A stretch of 26,790 bases of DNA from Cyanophora paradoxa (Eukaryota > Glaucocystophyceae > Cyanophorales > Cyanophoraceae). Below are positions 15,523 to 25,467 of this stretch, in pieces (the first letter of the stretch is position 1; each line of letters starts with the position of its first letter). A model generated the notes under the pieces. The model was not told the origin of the DNA and did not search any database. It saw only the letters and a program-made list of their open reading frames with translations. The translations under genes were made by a program, and so were the position numbers. The stretch covers positions 1-26,790 of the forward strand of contig QPMI01000613.1 of the NCBI GenBank assembly GCA_004431415.1, written 5' to 3'.

Positions 15523-16221
15523 ATGTCGGATGCAGAGGAAGCGCCCAGGGACGTGATCGCACAGTTCATAGATCAGGTCAAGGACCTTAGACGCTGGGTG
15601 GTAGAGCAGGCCTCGCGACCGAATCGACAGCGCCAACCCTGGCCGGTGCTAGAGCTGGCCCGGGCAGGGTGGCTAGACACGCATTACAACTCTGGCGGGG
15701 CCCTTTACGTTCGGAGCCACGACGAGGGCAGGATTATCGACGAGTTCAAGCGCATCTGGTTCGCCCTGGGCTCCAAGCTCAGCATACTCTCGACCCTCCC
15801 GGACCACATTCGCATGCAAATCCTCGAGTGGTACGCGAAGGCAAGGGACTCGCAATGGGACGACGTAAATTTGCGCGACCTCTCGCGCTTGCGCTCGGCT
15901 GTGACGGCGTATGTCACAAACTATGATTATCACGTCAAAAAGCCCCAATTCGAAGTTGAGCCAATTCCGATGAATCTGGTACCCCTGGGATGGGAAGAGT
16001 ACCCCGAGTACTCGTGGAACAGGGGCCTCAACCCCCCGCGCCAGGCCCTGCCAGCCCCGCCCGCCCCACCGATAAACGCCCCCGCCCCGCGTGACGTCAG
16101 ACGGGACATACGCGAATGGGAGGAGTGGAGCAACGACCCGAAGAACTGGCTACCCGGGGAGGCGGAGATGCGGAAGCGCGCGAGGCTGATGCCCGGCGAC
16201 AGGTACCCCGACCGCGAGTAG
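15523..16221 (+). CDS. Unknown protein, first of two tandem paralogues
   Basis: I place the start at ATG 15523 (MSDAEEAPRDVIAQFIDQVK); an upstream GTG in frame is less likely. About 232 residues, intact. Landmarks are DLRRWVVEQASRPNRQRQPW, FALGSKLSILSTLPDHIRMQ, a Pro-rich linker (LPAPPAPPINAPAP) and a C-terminal module (IREWEEWSNDPKNWLPGEAE). The central LP..I...I..... .RD stretch followed by LRSAV..., and the C-terminal REW..........W..GEAE.RK module, are shared with the gene at 16256. The LPDHI helix resembles an F-box start, but too weakly to call. Function unknown. Confidence 0.7.
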   Translation: MSDAEEAPRDVIAQFIDQVKDLRRWVVEQASRPNRQRQPWPVLELARAGWLDTHYNSGGALYVRSHDEGRIIDEFKRIWFALGSKLSILSTLPDHIRMQILEWYAKARDSQWDDVNLRDLSRLRSAVTAYVTNYDYHVKKPQFEVEPIPMNLVPLGWEEYPEYSWNRGLNPPRQALPAPPAPPINAPAPRDVRRDIREWEEWSNDPKNWLPGEAEMRKRARLMPGDRYPDRE

Positions 16222-16228
16222 GGGTACA

Positions 16229-16245
16229 GGTATAAATTCTCACCG
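16229..16245 (+). promoter_or_regulatory. TATAAATTCTC promoter-like site before the 16256 gene
   Basis: GGTATAAATTCTCACCG ends 10 bases before the ATG at 16256, in the 34-base gap after the first paralogue. It is preceded by GGGGTACAG, a word also found near 3105 and 17001. Confidence 0.45.
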
Positions 16246-16255
16246 AGCCGCGAGC

Positions 16256-16994
16256 ATGGCGCGAACACGCGAGTCCGACGTGCTGTACAACAACGGCGAC
16301 CTGGACGGGGAGATTCGACAGCGGAACGTGGACTTGGAGGATGCGAACGCAGTGCTGGAGGGGAGGCGCACGTCCTCAGGGGGCGGCTCGCCGGCGGAGA
16401 ACTTCATGGAGCGCGTGCTCTACCTTGTGCGCTGGATTAGAGACGAATTCCACGACGAGCGAGAGCTCCCGGACAGGGAGATGATCAGGGCCGCGGGCTT
16501 GATGGGTATGACAGAGAACCCGAGATCGTACCTGAGGCGCGAACGCAGGGATCTGAACGGCGATTGGGCCGACCTGCAAGCGCTGTGGACGGCCTTTGCG
16601 AACCGCAAGAGCCAGATCCTTGCCCTGCCCGCGCAGGTACAGCAGCGTATCATTGATTTCGTAGCCCCCTGGCGCGACGAGTCCCTCCAGCAGCCATTCA
16701 TGCAACCACGCTTCCTCTCCGGGCTCAGGAGCGCGTTCTTCCACTTGGCCGTGAGCAGCGACCGGTATTTCACACCGCAGAGGATCGTTCACGGCGAATT
16801 CGGCATACCCCCGAGTGGCTGAATTTTGCCACCGTACCCCCTTCCCCACCCCGCCTCGAAGGCCCCCCTCCCCTACCCCCGAGCAGCGTGAGTCACTCAA
16901 GCGTCAGAGGGAGGTACGCGAATGGATGGACGACACCAGCCACTGGGTACAGGGCGAGGCCGAATTACGCAAGTTCGGAAGGTTCGGGCAGTAA
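16256..16994 (+). CDS. Unknown protein, second tandem paralogue, frame break near its end
   Basis: ATG 16256 opens MARTRESDVLYNNGDLDGEI; the frame stops at 16822 after GEFGIPPSG. The next frame then carries ESLKRQREVREWMDDTSHWV and QGEAELRKFGRFGQ with a TAA at 16992-16994. This mirrors the C-terminal module of the first paralogue, so the true gene probably ran to 16994 and has a one-base indel between about 16810 and 16865, in a stretch of C runs. The shared core includes LPAQVQQRIIDFVAPWRDES and FLSGLRSAFFHL, aligned with LPDHIRMQILEW and DLSRLRSAVTAY of the first copy. The copies are clearly diverged, so the duplication is not recent. Confidence 0.65.
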
Positions 16995-17080
16995 CAGCGG
17001 GGGGTACAGCATTCAGTTAGAGCCTGAGCATCGTTAGAGGCCGGGAGGCCCCCCGAGGGGTACACCGGCTGTTACTCCCC
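16991..17080. repeat. Inverted repeat at the 3' end of the second paralogue
   Basis: AGTAACAGC (16991-16999, containing the TAA stop) pairs with GCTGTTACT (17072-17080). The loop is long (72 bases), so a terminator role is weaker than for the two compact hairpins. Confidence 0.4.
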
Positions 17081-17530
17081 GCGTCGGTTAGTGCTAGCCC
17101 CCCTGTTAGTGCAGCGTGTACCTGATCGCAATATAACACCCAAACCTCCGCGACGCGTGACTCATGCAACCTCCGAGGGTTAACAATGCATTGACAGCGA
17201 AGGGGCAAGCTCGAGAGCTCAACGCTTCACAAAGGCCCACCTATATATATCCAGGTTCTCAAAGTCCCTACGCCCTGACCTAGCATGTGGGGCCTTCGAC
17301 ACAGATTTTCCCGAGGCGTAGGGGGTGGGGCTCGTGAGGGGTGGGTGTGGACCCGGGGGGATGTGGCATCAGGAACAAGTTGATGGAAAAAAAAGCATGA
17401 GTATCATTTCGAATCGATGAGCAAGAAATTACGAAGGGGAAGAAATCCAACTTCACGCTGTCAATGGGAATGGGATCAGATCCTGCACTAAGTCCCTGAG
17501 TCCTGGAGAGCACAAGCCCCGAGCTCTCGC
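17081..17530. other. No gene seen; probable right boundary zone of the virus-type block
   Basis: No supported coding region. A TATA-like CTATATATATCC lies near 17240. Base composition becomes less GC-rich here, and no virus-type motif or gene is seen to the right, so the transition to ordinary host DNA may lie in this stretch. I see no target-site duplication or terminal repeat that would mark an exact edge. Confidence 0.35.
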
Positions 17531-18520
17531 GGACTGCGCCCCGCGGACATCTGCGGGCGGACATCTCAGAGATAGTTGCGAGAGCCGCCCGGCCGCGCCG
17601 CCGGCTCACCTGGCCCGAAGAGCGAGGCCCGCCGGACGAGCCCCGAGCTCTCGATCCGCTTCGGCGCCCTGCGGGCTGCGGGCGCGCGCTACGGAGGGCA
17701 TCTGCGTGAGGATATATCTCAGAGATCGTTGCGAGAGCCGTCCGGCCGCGCCGCCGGCTCACCTGGCCCAAAAGACCCGCCGGACGAGCCCCGAGCTCTC
17801 GATGCGCTTGGGCGCCCCGCGGGCTGCGAGCGCGCGCTACGGAGGGCATCTCAGAGATCGTTGCGAGAGCCGTCCGGCCGCGCCGCCGGCTCACCTGGCC
17901 CAAAGAGCGAGGCCCGCCGGACGAGCCCCGAGCTCTCGATGCGCTTGGGCGCCCCGCGGGCTGCGGGCGCGCGCTACGGAGGGCATCTGCGTGCGGATAT
18001 CTCAGAGATCGTTGCGAGAGCCGTCCGGCCGCGCCGCCGGCTCACCTGGCCCAAAGAGCGAGGCCCGCCGGACGAGCCCCGAGCTCTCGATGCGCTTGGG
18101 CGCCCCGCGGGCTGCGAGCGCGCGCCACGGAGGGCATCTGCGGGTGCATATCTCAGAGTCCGTTGCGAGAGCCGGCCGGCCGCGCAGCCAGCTCACCAGG
18201 CCCGAAGAGCGAGGCCCGCCAGACGACCCCCGAGCTGTCGATCCGCTTGGGCGCCCTGCGGGCTGCAAACGCGCGCTACGGAGGGCATCTGCGGGTGCAC
18301 ATCTCAGAGACCGTTGCGAGAGCCGCCCGGCCGCGCAGCCGGCTCACCTGGCCCAAAGAGCGAGGCCCGCCGGACGAGCCCCGAGCTCTCGATGCGCTTG
18401 GGCGCCCCGCGGGCTGCGAGCGCGCGCTACGGAGGGCATCTGCGGGTGAATATCTCAGAGACCGACGCGAGAGCCATTCGGCCGCGCCGCCGGCTCACCT
18501 GGCCCAAAGAGCGAGGTCCG
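17530..18520. repeat. 151-bp GC-rich tandem repeat array, about 6.5 units
   Basis: The landmark TCTCAGAG begins at 17564, 17717, 17849, 18000, 18151, 18302 and 18453, giving spacings of 153, 132, 151, 151, 151 and 151. The 132 spacing is a unit with an internal loss. Units differ by a few substitutions. Because 151 is not a multiple of three, the long open frames through the array shift frame each unit and are not credible genes. On the minus strand each unit carries a CCAG-GTGAGCC donor-like site, and most carry CGCAG-ATGCCC or similar acceptor-like words. Confidence 0.95.
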
Positions 18521-19985
18521 CCGTCTGTGAAGGAACCCGTGAGACTTCAAGTGAACCTGCCGGGCGGGGCGAGCGCACCATGCACGATGTGAAGAAGACA
18601 GTCTTCAAGTGAGCACTTGCCGTCCGGAGGGCATTGATAGCCCAAGGCAGGGCGAGCTTTTTCAGTTCGCCTGAATCGGACGTCCCACTGCGGCCAGCGC
18701 GGTCAGGGCGGCCAGCGCAGAGCCATCCAAGCAATAGCGTACGTATACATCCTCTGATGCTTCAAGGAGCCGATCGTCTATCCAGGCCGGCCAGCGAGCC
18801 AGAGGCGCGCGATGGGAGTGTTAAAGCTCTGCGCGGTCCGTGAACGCGGCGCAAGACCGCGGCGCGTGAATAAGCGGATCGGGAGGGATGAACGATGTTG
18901 CAAGCAGCGGTGCGGGCGCGATGTCAGCCGCGGGCGCAGAGCTCGTGGAATTCACCTGAAGGCGCTCTCTCCCGACCGGCGCCCGGTCCCGAAAGGCAAC
19001 AGAACTGTGCTGCTGCCTCGCGACTGCGTCTGTTGTGCGCTGCACCTGCAGACTGCGCTTTACGAGCAGCTGTGGGCCCCCGTTGCGTATACCCCCCACG
19101 GGTTTTTTTAGATCCGCGGTTCGAACGTCAACATTAACGCGGCCCGAATTCGAAAGCTAGCGCGAGTCAAGGCCTCGCGCGCAGTCGGGAGTTGAAAAAC
19201 GCATCCGCGCTCATTTTCGGGTGCCCGGCGGCGCGCTCCGGCGACATGCATGGACGTCGACTTAACTTGCATGCATATGCACGATGTATGTCCCCGTTCT
19301 CGGCAGCCGGGCAAGCTACGGGCTTGCCGCTAGCTCGAGCGCGTAGCTATATAGAGGAGGCCTTTCCCGGTTGTCTCCAATTTTTGCAACTCGTTCCGGT
19401 GGGCAATCCCGGTCGTGGCCACAGGGAAACCGATTTGACGAGGCGGCATATGAAGGGGTATATACAAATGAGCCGTTGGCGAATATTCCAGGACTAGGAA
19501 TGTAATTGGGGAAGGGAAAATCACTTCCCCTGTCCCTGTCCCTTGGGCCCAACCCTACCAAAATCCCATTTCCCCGACCTCCGCAAAACCCGGGCCGCGC
19601 GGTATATCCTGAAAGCGCATCTCAAGGGGACCCCGAAACCGTGTCTCCCGGTCCCTTCCGACCAAAGGGTGATCCACGAACAGGCACCAACACCCGGGAC
19701 AAAAACGGGTCCAGCGAGGCATATGGAGCAGATATACGGGCCGGACCAGTTCGAGGTCAATGCTTGCATTATGCCCGACATTCCGTACTGCAAGAGCGAG
19801 GCCGGGCGCGAGCGCGGTCGCGTAGGAGGACGCCGCGCGTGCTAGCCAATCGCATTGGAGAGTGCGAACTTACCCTGCAAAAACCTCTTCGAGTACCCCA
19901 GCAAGTCGCGCGGGAAATGCTGTCGAGCAGCGCGCTGGGAGGACGCCCGCGGGGCAGCGGTGGCGCGAAGCCACCGCCCGGCATC
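18521..19985. other. No supported gene
   Basis: Open frames here are short, overlap on both strands and lack recognisable content. A frame open from 19506 runs into the zinc-finger region, but its first 160 residues look like noncoding translation. Noted words are GATGTGAAGAAGACAGTCTT near 18587 and a run of T at 19103. I see no RNA gene. Confidence 0.5.
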
Positions 19986-19989
19986 GCAA

Positions 19990-21200
19990 TTGGAGTCGAC
20001 ATCGAGCCAGCTAGCCAGCCCTGCGGCCTACCGGGTTGTGGCGGGTCTAGGCGCCAATACGGCGGCAAGTGCCTCCACTGTGCCCAGCATTTCTGCACGA
20101 GAGACGCGCTTTACAGTCATGTGCTGCGATGTAGACATCCGGCGGCAAGCAGCGCAGCCGTGAAAACCCGGGCAGCTGGCGCCCACGCGTTCAGCGAGCG
20201 GCCTGAGTGCGGGGACTGTCAGCAGAAGAGCAAAGCCACCGGCAGCAAAGACGTGTGGGGCTGTGACCTCTGCGCTGCCCACTTCGTGCGCTTCGGCCGG
20301 CGAAGGTGGTGGCACACCACGCAACTGCATCCTGTGAAAAGAACAGCTTACGTGGTACGCGGTCATTATGCTTTCGCAGCGTTCGAAACTTACCTTTTCG
20401 CTACGTGTATACGCTGTCGCAGATGAGCCGGAGCTGCAGAGCATCGCTGCGCGCGCGGAAGCCGCGACCGCCGCCTCAGCGCCTGTACACGTCGGTCCGC
20501 GAGGCGCACCAAGTGCTCGACTTGCGATGCAAGCTCACAGCGCTCAATCGCAGAGCACGGGCAGCCGGCTGCTGCGGGATCGATTCCGCCTGCTGGCAGT
20601 CACAACCTCGCCTCGCGGCGCGGCTGCAATCGCTGCACGGACAAGCAGCTGCAAGCGGCGGCCGGTGCGAACGTCTGGGGCTGCGACTACTGCGGCGAGC
20701 ACTACGTCGGCTACAAACCATCGCGCGTACACGCGCATTTCAAGACTTGCAAGAAGCGAGGCACAGCCAGTGCAGGTAAGCCAGGCCAGTGCACAGCTCT
20801 CTAGCCTGCGCTGCCGCACATCTCATTCCTATACTTTCCTTTGCACAAGAAGAGTCTGGGACGGCGAATGATGATGGCAGAGGTGAGCACCGATTAGTAA
20901 TCTGTGCCAAAGCATGCTGCTCACTCCAATTTTGCAGGCGAGAACACAGTCTCCGATGAAGCGCATAGCCAGAACGGCTTTTGTGCATCTCAGAGTTATG
21001 TGAATCATGACCATCGTGATTCCCTTGTCCCTGAAAACCCTGAATCCCCAAGGGCGGAGAGAAGACCAAGGCCGTGCAGTGACAGTGCAGTCCCGCACGG
21101 GGCTGCCAAACTGCAGCCCCCCCCGCCCATTTTGTGCGAGTCTTGTGCGCGCTGTGAATGCCAAGCCACTGCAGTGCAACAGTCCCGTTCACATGATTAA
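19990..21200 (+). CDS. Spliced zinc-finger protein, 5' part unresolved
   Basis: Two related zinc-binding modules are visible. The first is ECGDCQQKSKATGSKDVWGC followed by DLCAAHFVRFGRRRWWH (about 20205-20330). The second is GCNRCTDKQLQAAAGANVWG followed by CDYCGEHYVGYKPSRVHAHF and KTC (about 20607-20750). Both follow C-x2-C-x(10-13)-WGCDxC-x2-H-x(n)-H. A more distant copy (KCLHCAQHFCTRDALYSHVL) lies upstream near 20070, and a CSTCDASS knuckle near 20515. The pattern recalls BED-type and other C2H2-like DNA-binding fingers, so a transcription factor or a domesticated transposase domain is possible. The 3' exons are well supported: donor at 20776, exon 20850-20882, exon 20938-21200 with phase-1 junctions and a TAA at 21198-21200. 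A stop at 20424-20426 between the two modules implies an unseen intron or a break. Confidence 0.55.
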
Positions 21201-22339
21201 ATTCCCTTCCCCGGACCCAACTGACGCGCGCGGCAAGTCAGTGGCTCTTTTATATATAGCTAGTAGCTGTCTGGCTAGCAGTGGGCCACCGGTCGAATCC
21301 ATGGGCTCAGTCAGATAGGCAAGTGACGTCGAGAATCGAAATCGAATACCGAAGCTCGAGATCGAAACCTATAAATAGCTATAGCTAGGTCTACTTACCC
21401 TACCGCAGTAAGATCAAAGATCAAAGTGCGGGCCGTGCCCGGAGGCTCGCCCGCGGCCGTTCCCGCCACGGACTGGCCGCTAAGGAGAGGATGCTGCCCG
21501 AGGGGCCGGAACCCCAATGAGCCCCGGACCGGGAGACCGGTACCGTGCCCCATATGCATCCAGCTCGAGCTCACCCTCGTCGAGGCCCGCACCCCGCCCG
21601 CCCCGCCCCCTCCCCCGCCGACCCCGCGGGGTCCGGCAGGTCACCGGGTCTTGTAGAGGGCATGGCCCATGCAGAGGGCTGGCCCATGCAGAGGGCATGG
21701 CTTAATAAGGGAGTAGAAGCCGAGGGCCTAGCGAAGGGCTAGAACCTGAGAATACAAGCCGAAGAGCCGAGCGAGTCGGAAAAGTGGATGGCACAGCTAA
21801 CAGAACGGGGGAAGAGATTCTCAAATGCATGATAATGAATGAGCAGGCAGAGGGGGGAAGGAAATGTCCAACTCGCTAAAGTGCCGGGACGCGACTGGCG
21901 CGAGCCCGTCAAAACGTTGCGAGCTGTTGATAGTATCCGCAGCGTGACAAGACCCAGGGCACAGGAGAGCCGAGAAGTCAATCAGAACTGCGCTTACAAC
22001 CCCGTCCAATCCATACCTTATCTGCGCCGCTTAACTTGTAAGTGATGTGCACGGGCACTGCACGCCTCACCCAGAATCACTGAGGCTCTCTGGAAAAGAA
22101 ATTCGGCGGAAAGAGAAGGAAAGAAGACTTTGTATTGGAGACTGGCGGCTCGCTTCGGTCGGAAGCCCGGGCTATCGGTCTAAGTGCTGGAGGAGCCCGG
22201 CGGCACAAGACAGAACACTAGGCGACTGGACGAAGAATCGACTTACGAAGCTTCCATTGTGAACATGTACAAGCAAAGCCCTTAGAAAGAAGGGTCACTG
22301 CAGAACCAACTGCCCACCTAACGCCCAGGGATGCAATGA
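21201..22339. other. No supported gene; TATA-like boxes and a short direct repeat
   Basis: TTTATATATAGC near 21249 and CCTATAAATAGC near 21368 resemble TATA boxes. GGCCCATGCAGAGGGC is repeated around 21663-21697. The short open frames at 21426-21700 are Pro-rich and overlap in several frames. Nothing here can be called a gene. Confidence 0.5.
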
Positions 22340-23115
22340 TCACCGGCGACGGCGCGGGGGAGATGTCCTGCGCAGGCAGTGAGTAAAGGGCGGCAAAATA
22401 ACAGGCGACGCATCTATAGAGCATGCAACTGCGGGGAGAAACGCACCGGCGCCGCTGGGTGGTCTTCCGGCGGATGGGGCCCTTGGAGAAGGCCCAGTCA
22501 ACCTGCACGGTCTGCTCGAGCAGCGTTGCCCCGTTCATCTCAGATATCGCCGCCTGCGCCTCGTTGAACTTCTCGTACTCGACCAGAGCGTAGCCCTGAG
22601 CAGATGCGTGGCCGCATGGGCGGGGGTTGGTGAGTACTCGCACGGCGAAGGCGTGGGGACGGGGTTCGCTAGCTGACCTTCACGAAGCCGGTTCTGCGAT
22701 CGAGGTTGAGGTGAAGGTTCTTGACCTCGCCGAACTCGGAAAACTTCTCAAAGATGTCATCCTCCTGGGCCTCCTCATGCACGCCAGTTACCATCACGAT
22801 CCATCCCTCGACAGCTAATCAAGCGAAAGAAGAACAACCGGAGAGGCAAGGCGCGAAGACGAAGTCAGCCGAGGAACCATTGCGCGAGGAACAACGGGGC
22901 TCACATCGTTGGGGACCCGGGCCACTGCCGCTATCCGGAATGGACTCGAAGACGCCGCCGCGACCGGCGTACCGCTCCTTCGCCTCGACGTCCATGGCAG
23001 AGTTGTTCGCGCCTCGGCCCTTGATCTTCCGGCCTGCGGCATCGTGTCCGCGGCGAGGTGCCGCCTCCGCACCCTCGTCGAGCATCTCATCTTCCAGCTG
23101 CTCGTCGTCCGCCAT
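22340..23115 (-). CDS. RBM8A: RBM8A/Y14, RNA-binding core subunit of the exon-junction complex
   Basis: Four exons, 23115-22905, 22814-22678, 22595-22447 and 22367-22340, total 525 nt: 174 residues plus stop, the same length as human Y14. Introns are 90, 82 and 79 nt with donors GTGAGC, GTCAGC and GTGCGT and AG acceptors; all phases agree. The N-terminus is acidic ([20 protein letters not shown]) with a KIKGRG stretch and GPGPQRSVEGW, which leads into one RRM: RNP2 [28 protein letters not shown], and RNP1 [12 protein letters not shown] split by intron 2. It ends [12 protein letters not shown] and an Arg/Ser-Pro tail. Y14 pairs with Mago and is laid on mRNA upstream of exon junctions during splicing, acting in export, localisation and decay. 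It is a conserved nuclear host gene with no frame break, which anchors this side of the window as host. Confidence 0.95.
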
Positions 23116-24267
23116 GTTGTCTTGAGTATGACTGTACCCGGGCAAGAATCGTCCCCCTGGGTTTGCCGCGAAAACTTTGCACCTGTCTTAGCTGGAGACG
23201 CCCGCGTCTCAACTGCCCAGGAAGAGAGGATAGAGAAGCGCAACTCAGGTTCGAGCTCGACCGCGAGTGAAGACGACTGACAAGTTTCAAAAAACCACTT
23301 GTCAGCTCGCCCTTCTCGGCATGCCGGCCTGAGGCGCTTGGTGCAGGCGTTACGTACTCCTGCAGATATCCAATTTCCGCCCGAACATAGACTGAAGCCG
23401 TTCGAGGGTCCCTTCAACGGACCAACGACACCGGTCAATCGCGTACCCGTCAAATTCAGTGGCTTCCCAATCGAACGCGCCAAGCGCGGGAGCGACTCAC
23501 GACAGCAGCCAGTGAAGCCCACCATCTCCGATAGTCACTTCTAGCGTATAGGGCGGATTGCCCGGCGCGGAGGCTCGTGAAGCTTTTCCCGCTGGCCGAG
23601 GTGATGCCAGCGATGAAGCTCACCGAACGAGACTCCAGCGCTTATCTCGCGAATGTAAGAGTCTCGTGTGAGGTTCTCCGACATTCTGCGCCAGTCTAAT
23701 GCCGGGCGGCAGGTCAACCCGTCGCCCTCTCCGCAGCCTTCGACCTCCTTCGTCGGGGGCGTCTCCGCGGTCTTTCCGGCCGGTTCCCTTCACTCCTTGA
23801 AGCATACTGGAGGTCAACCGACGATCCGGCGAGCGGACGGGCCGACCCCTGTCTCTGAGCGAGGTGATTCACGCTTTGCTGACCTTGGTGGGAAGATATC
23901 CCATCACTTCGGCTGGTGTTCTGACGCATCGTTTGGGCGATGCAGAAGCTATCCGCGTGCGGGAAGTTGTTCGCCAGAAGACCAGGATTGCGCGAGCGCG
24001 GGAAGTCGCGAACACGGCCCTCTCCTCGCGCGGTGCCTGGCCGCAGGGCGTTCTTCGGCTCCAGCCTCGGCAACGGATCTCTCCTTCATGCATCACTTGT
24101 TCAGCTAACCGCAAAGACGGGGAGGCAGCGCCTCAGGCTCAACCCCGGCTCAGTCGGGGTCAGACCGGCCGGACCTTTTGGCTCCGCGCCTCAGCAAGCT
24201 CTGTTGCGGATCCGCCTTCTGAAGCTGAGGATATCGCTACGGAGTCGGAAGAAGAACCAGCGGATGA
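23116..24267. other. No recognised gene; possible fragments
   Basis: Upstream of RBM8A, so the first part should hold its promoter; no clear TATA box. Several overlapping frames of 80-190 codons occur on the plus strand (for example 23299-23544, 23668-24108 and 23864-24439). The stretch near 24195-24330 (SEAEDIATESEEEPADEDS then a basic run) looks most protein-like and could be an exon of the gene to the right. I recognise none of it. Confidence 0.4.
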
Positions 24268-25467
24268 GGATTCTGTGGAACGCTCGAAACCTCGACAGCA
24301 GCAGCGCCGGCGGGCCCGACTAGCGAAGTTCTCCGTGCGCGGGGCTTCTCGAATCTTTTCGAGTGCGTTGGACCAGCCGTTGAGCGTGGCGAGCCAGCGT
24401 GGGACCTCAAGTTGCGGCGCACTTACGACCTGCCGTTGACATCACAAGATATTGTCCTGTTCGCGCGTCGTGAGGGTCTGGAAGCTCTTCGTCACTGTTT
24501 CTCCCTTAATCAGCCTCGTTATCCCTCCCCCGATCATCTTCGCCATCTGCGCGGCGATCTTCGCGCGTACGACTACCGCCGGCCCAACGGCGTCGCGGCG
24601 GCCGCGCGACGCTTCGCGGAGAAGCCACCAAACCCTCGGGCGATCGTCGTCGGAGCCTATACGCGCGCGGTGGACGGTGTGATCAACGCCTGCCGGAGTG
24701 TGAGGCGCGGCGTCCAGGAGACGGCCGACAACGCGCGGCAGTCAGTCGTGCGCGGCGTCAACAACGCGACGGGTGCCGTTGCGCGCGCGGCGGAGCACAC
24801 GACGGGCTCGATCGCTCGGACCTTCGACAACGCCACGGGCGCCGTGCGGACGAGCGTGACGAACACCGGCCGCTCGATCCACAGCGGCGTCACGGGCGCC
24901 GTGGGCGCGGTGGCGCGGACGGTGGACGGGACGGTCGGCGCGGCGGGACGGGGCGTGGTCTCGGTGGTGGGCAAGGTGCTCCCCGTCGGGCGTGCCGCGG
25001 CGACCGTTTCGGCGGTGGCGGCGGCGCTCGTGTCGGACCCGGGCCCCATCCCCGTCGCCATCTCGGCGAACAAGACCCGCTCCATCGCCGCGCCGCCCTC
25101 GGCCATCTCCCTCCGCCCCGAGCGCCGCCAGCGGCGCCGCCCGCTCGCTCAGCGCGACTCGGGCGCCCCGCCGCCTCTTCAGCCTCCCCTCCCGGCTCCG
25201 CAAGCCCGTCTCCCGCCGCCCCCGCCGCGCCGCCGCCCCTGCCGCCGCCAGCAGGGCCGCCACCCCCCGCTCCCGCCCCGGCCCCGCCGCCTCGCCCATC
25301 TCCCTCAGCCCCCGACCTCCTCCGCGTCCCCCTCCCGGCGCGCCCGCCCCGACGCCCCCCCGCGCCTCGCCGCCCCCGAGCCGCCCGCTCCTCTCCCTTC
25401 CGGGTGGCCCCCGCCCGCAAGACGCGGCCGGCGGCGGCGATGGACCCCGTCGGGCCGCCGCCGCGGG
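24268..25467 (+). CDS. Amphipathic-repeat segment, probably 5' part of the hydrolase gene or a separate gene
   Basis: The frame is open from 24268 (after a TGA at 24265-24267); no convincing ATG is seen, so an upstream exon is likely. After a globular-looking start (DLPLTSQDIVLFARREGLEA) come about ten roughly 11-residue amphipathic repeats at about 24655-24990, with words such as NARQSVVRGVNNATGAVARA, FDNATGAVRTSV and DGTVGAAGRGVVSVV. Such 11-mer repeats are known in lipid-droplet and LEA-type proteins, where they form helices that lie on membranes. A long Pro/Arg/Ser-rich stretch follows (25090-25467) and may hide an intron, a transit peptide or a frame change. The frame runs straight into LDPNVSVLVDPDSRF of the hydrolase, so one gene is possible. 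No homologue is recognised. Confidence 0.4.

Noticed and set aside
1-16994. Polinton-like or virophage element
   Set aside because: No capsid, protein-primed polymerase, integrase or protease is visible, and the DUF5767/DUF5871-like genes fit nucleocytoviruses better. It cannot be fully excluded from this window alone.
17576-18592. Open frames of 338 and 247 codons through the repeat array
   Set aside because: They arise because the array has few stop codons. The 151-base period shifts frame at every unit, so no protein repeat is kept.
19114-19130. CGCGGTTCGAACG, resembling a tRNA T-arm
   Set aside because: No matching D-arm, anticodon arm or acceptor stem could be found around it.
24065-24082. 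CTCGGCAACGGATCTCT, resembling the start of 5.8S rRNA
   Set aside because: The match ends after about 17 bases; the following conserved CGCATCGATGAAGAACG is absent and no rRNA context exists. A rRNA-covariance search would settle it.
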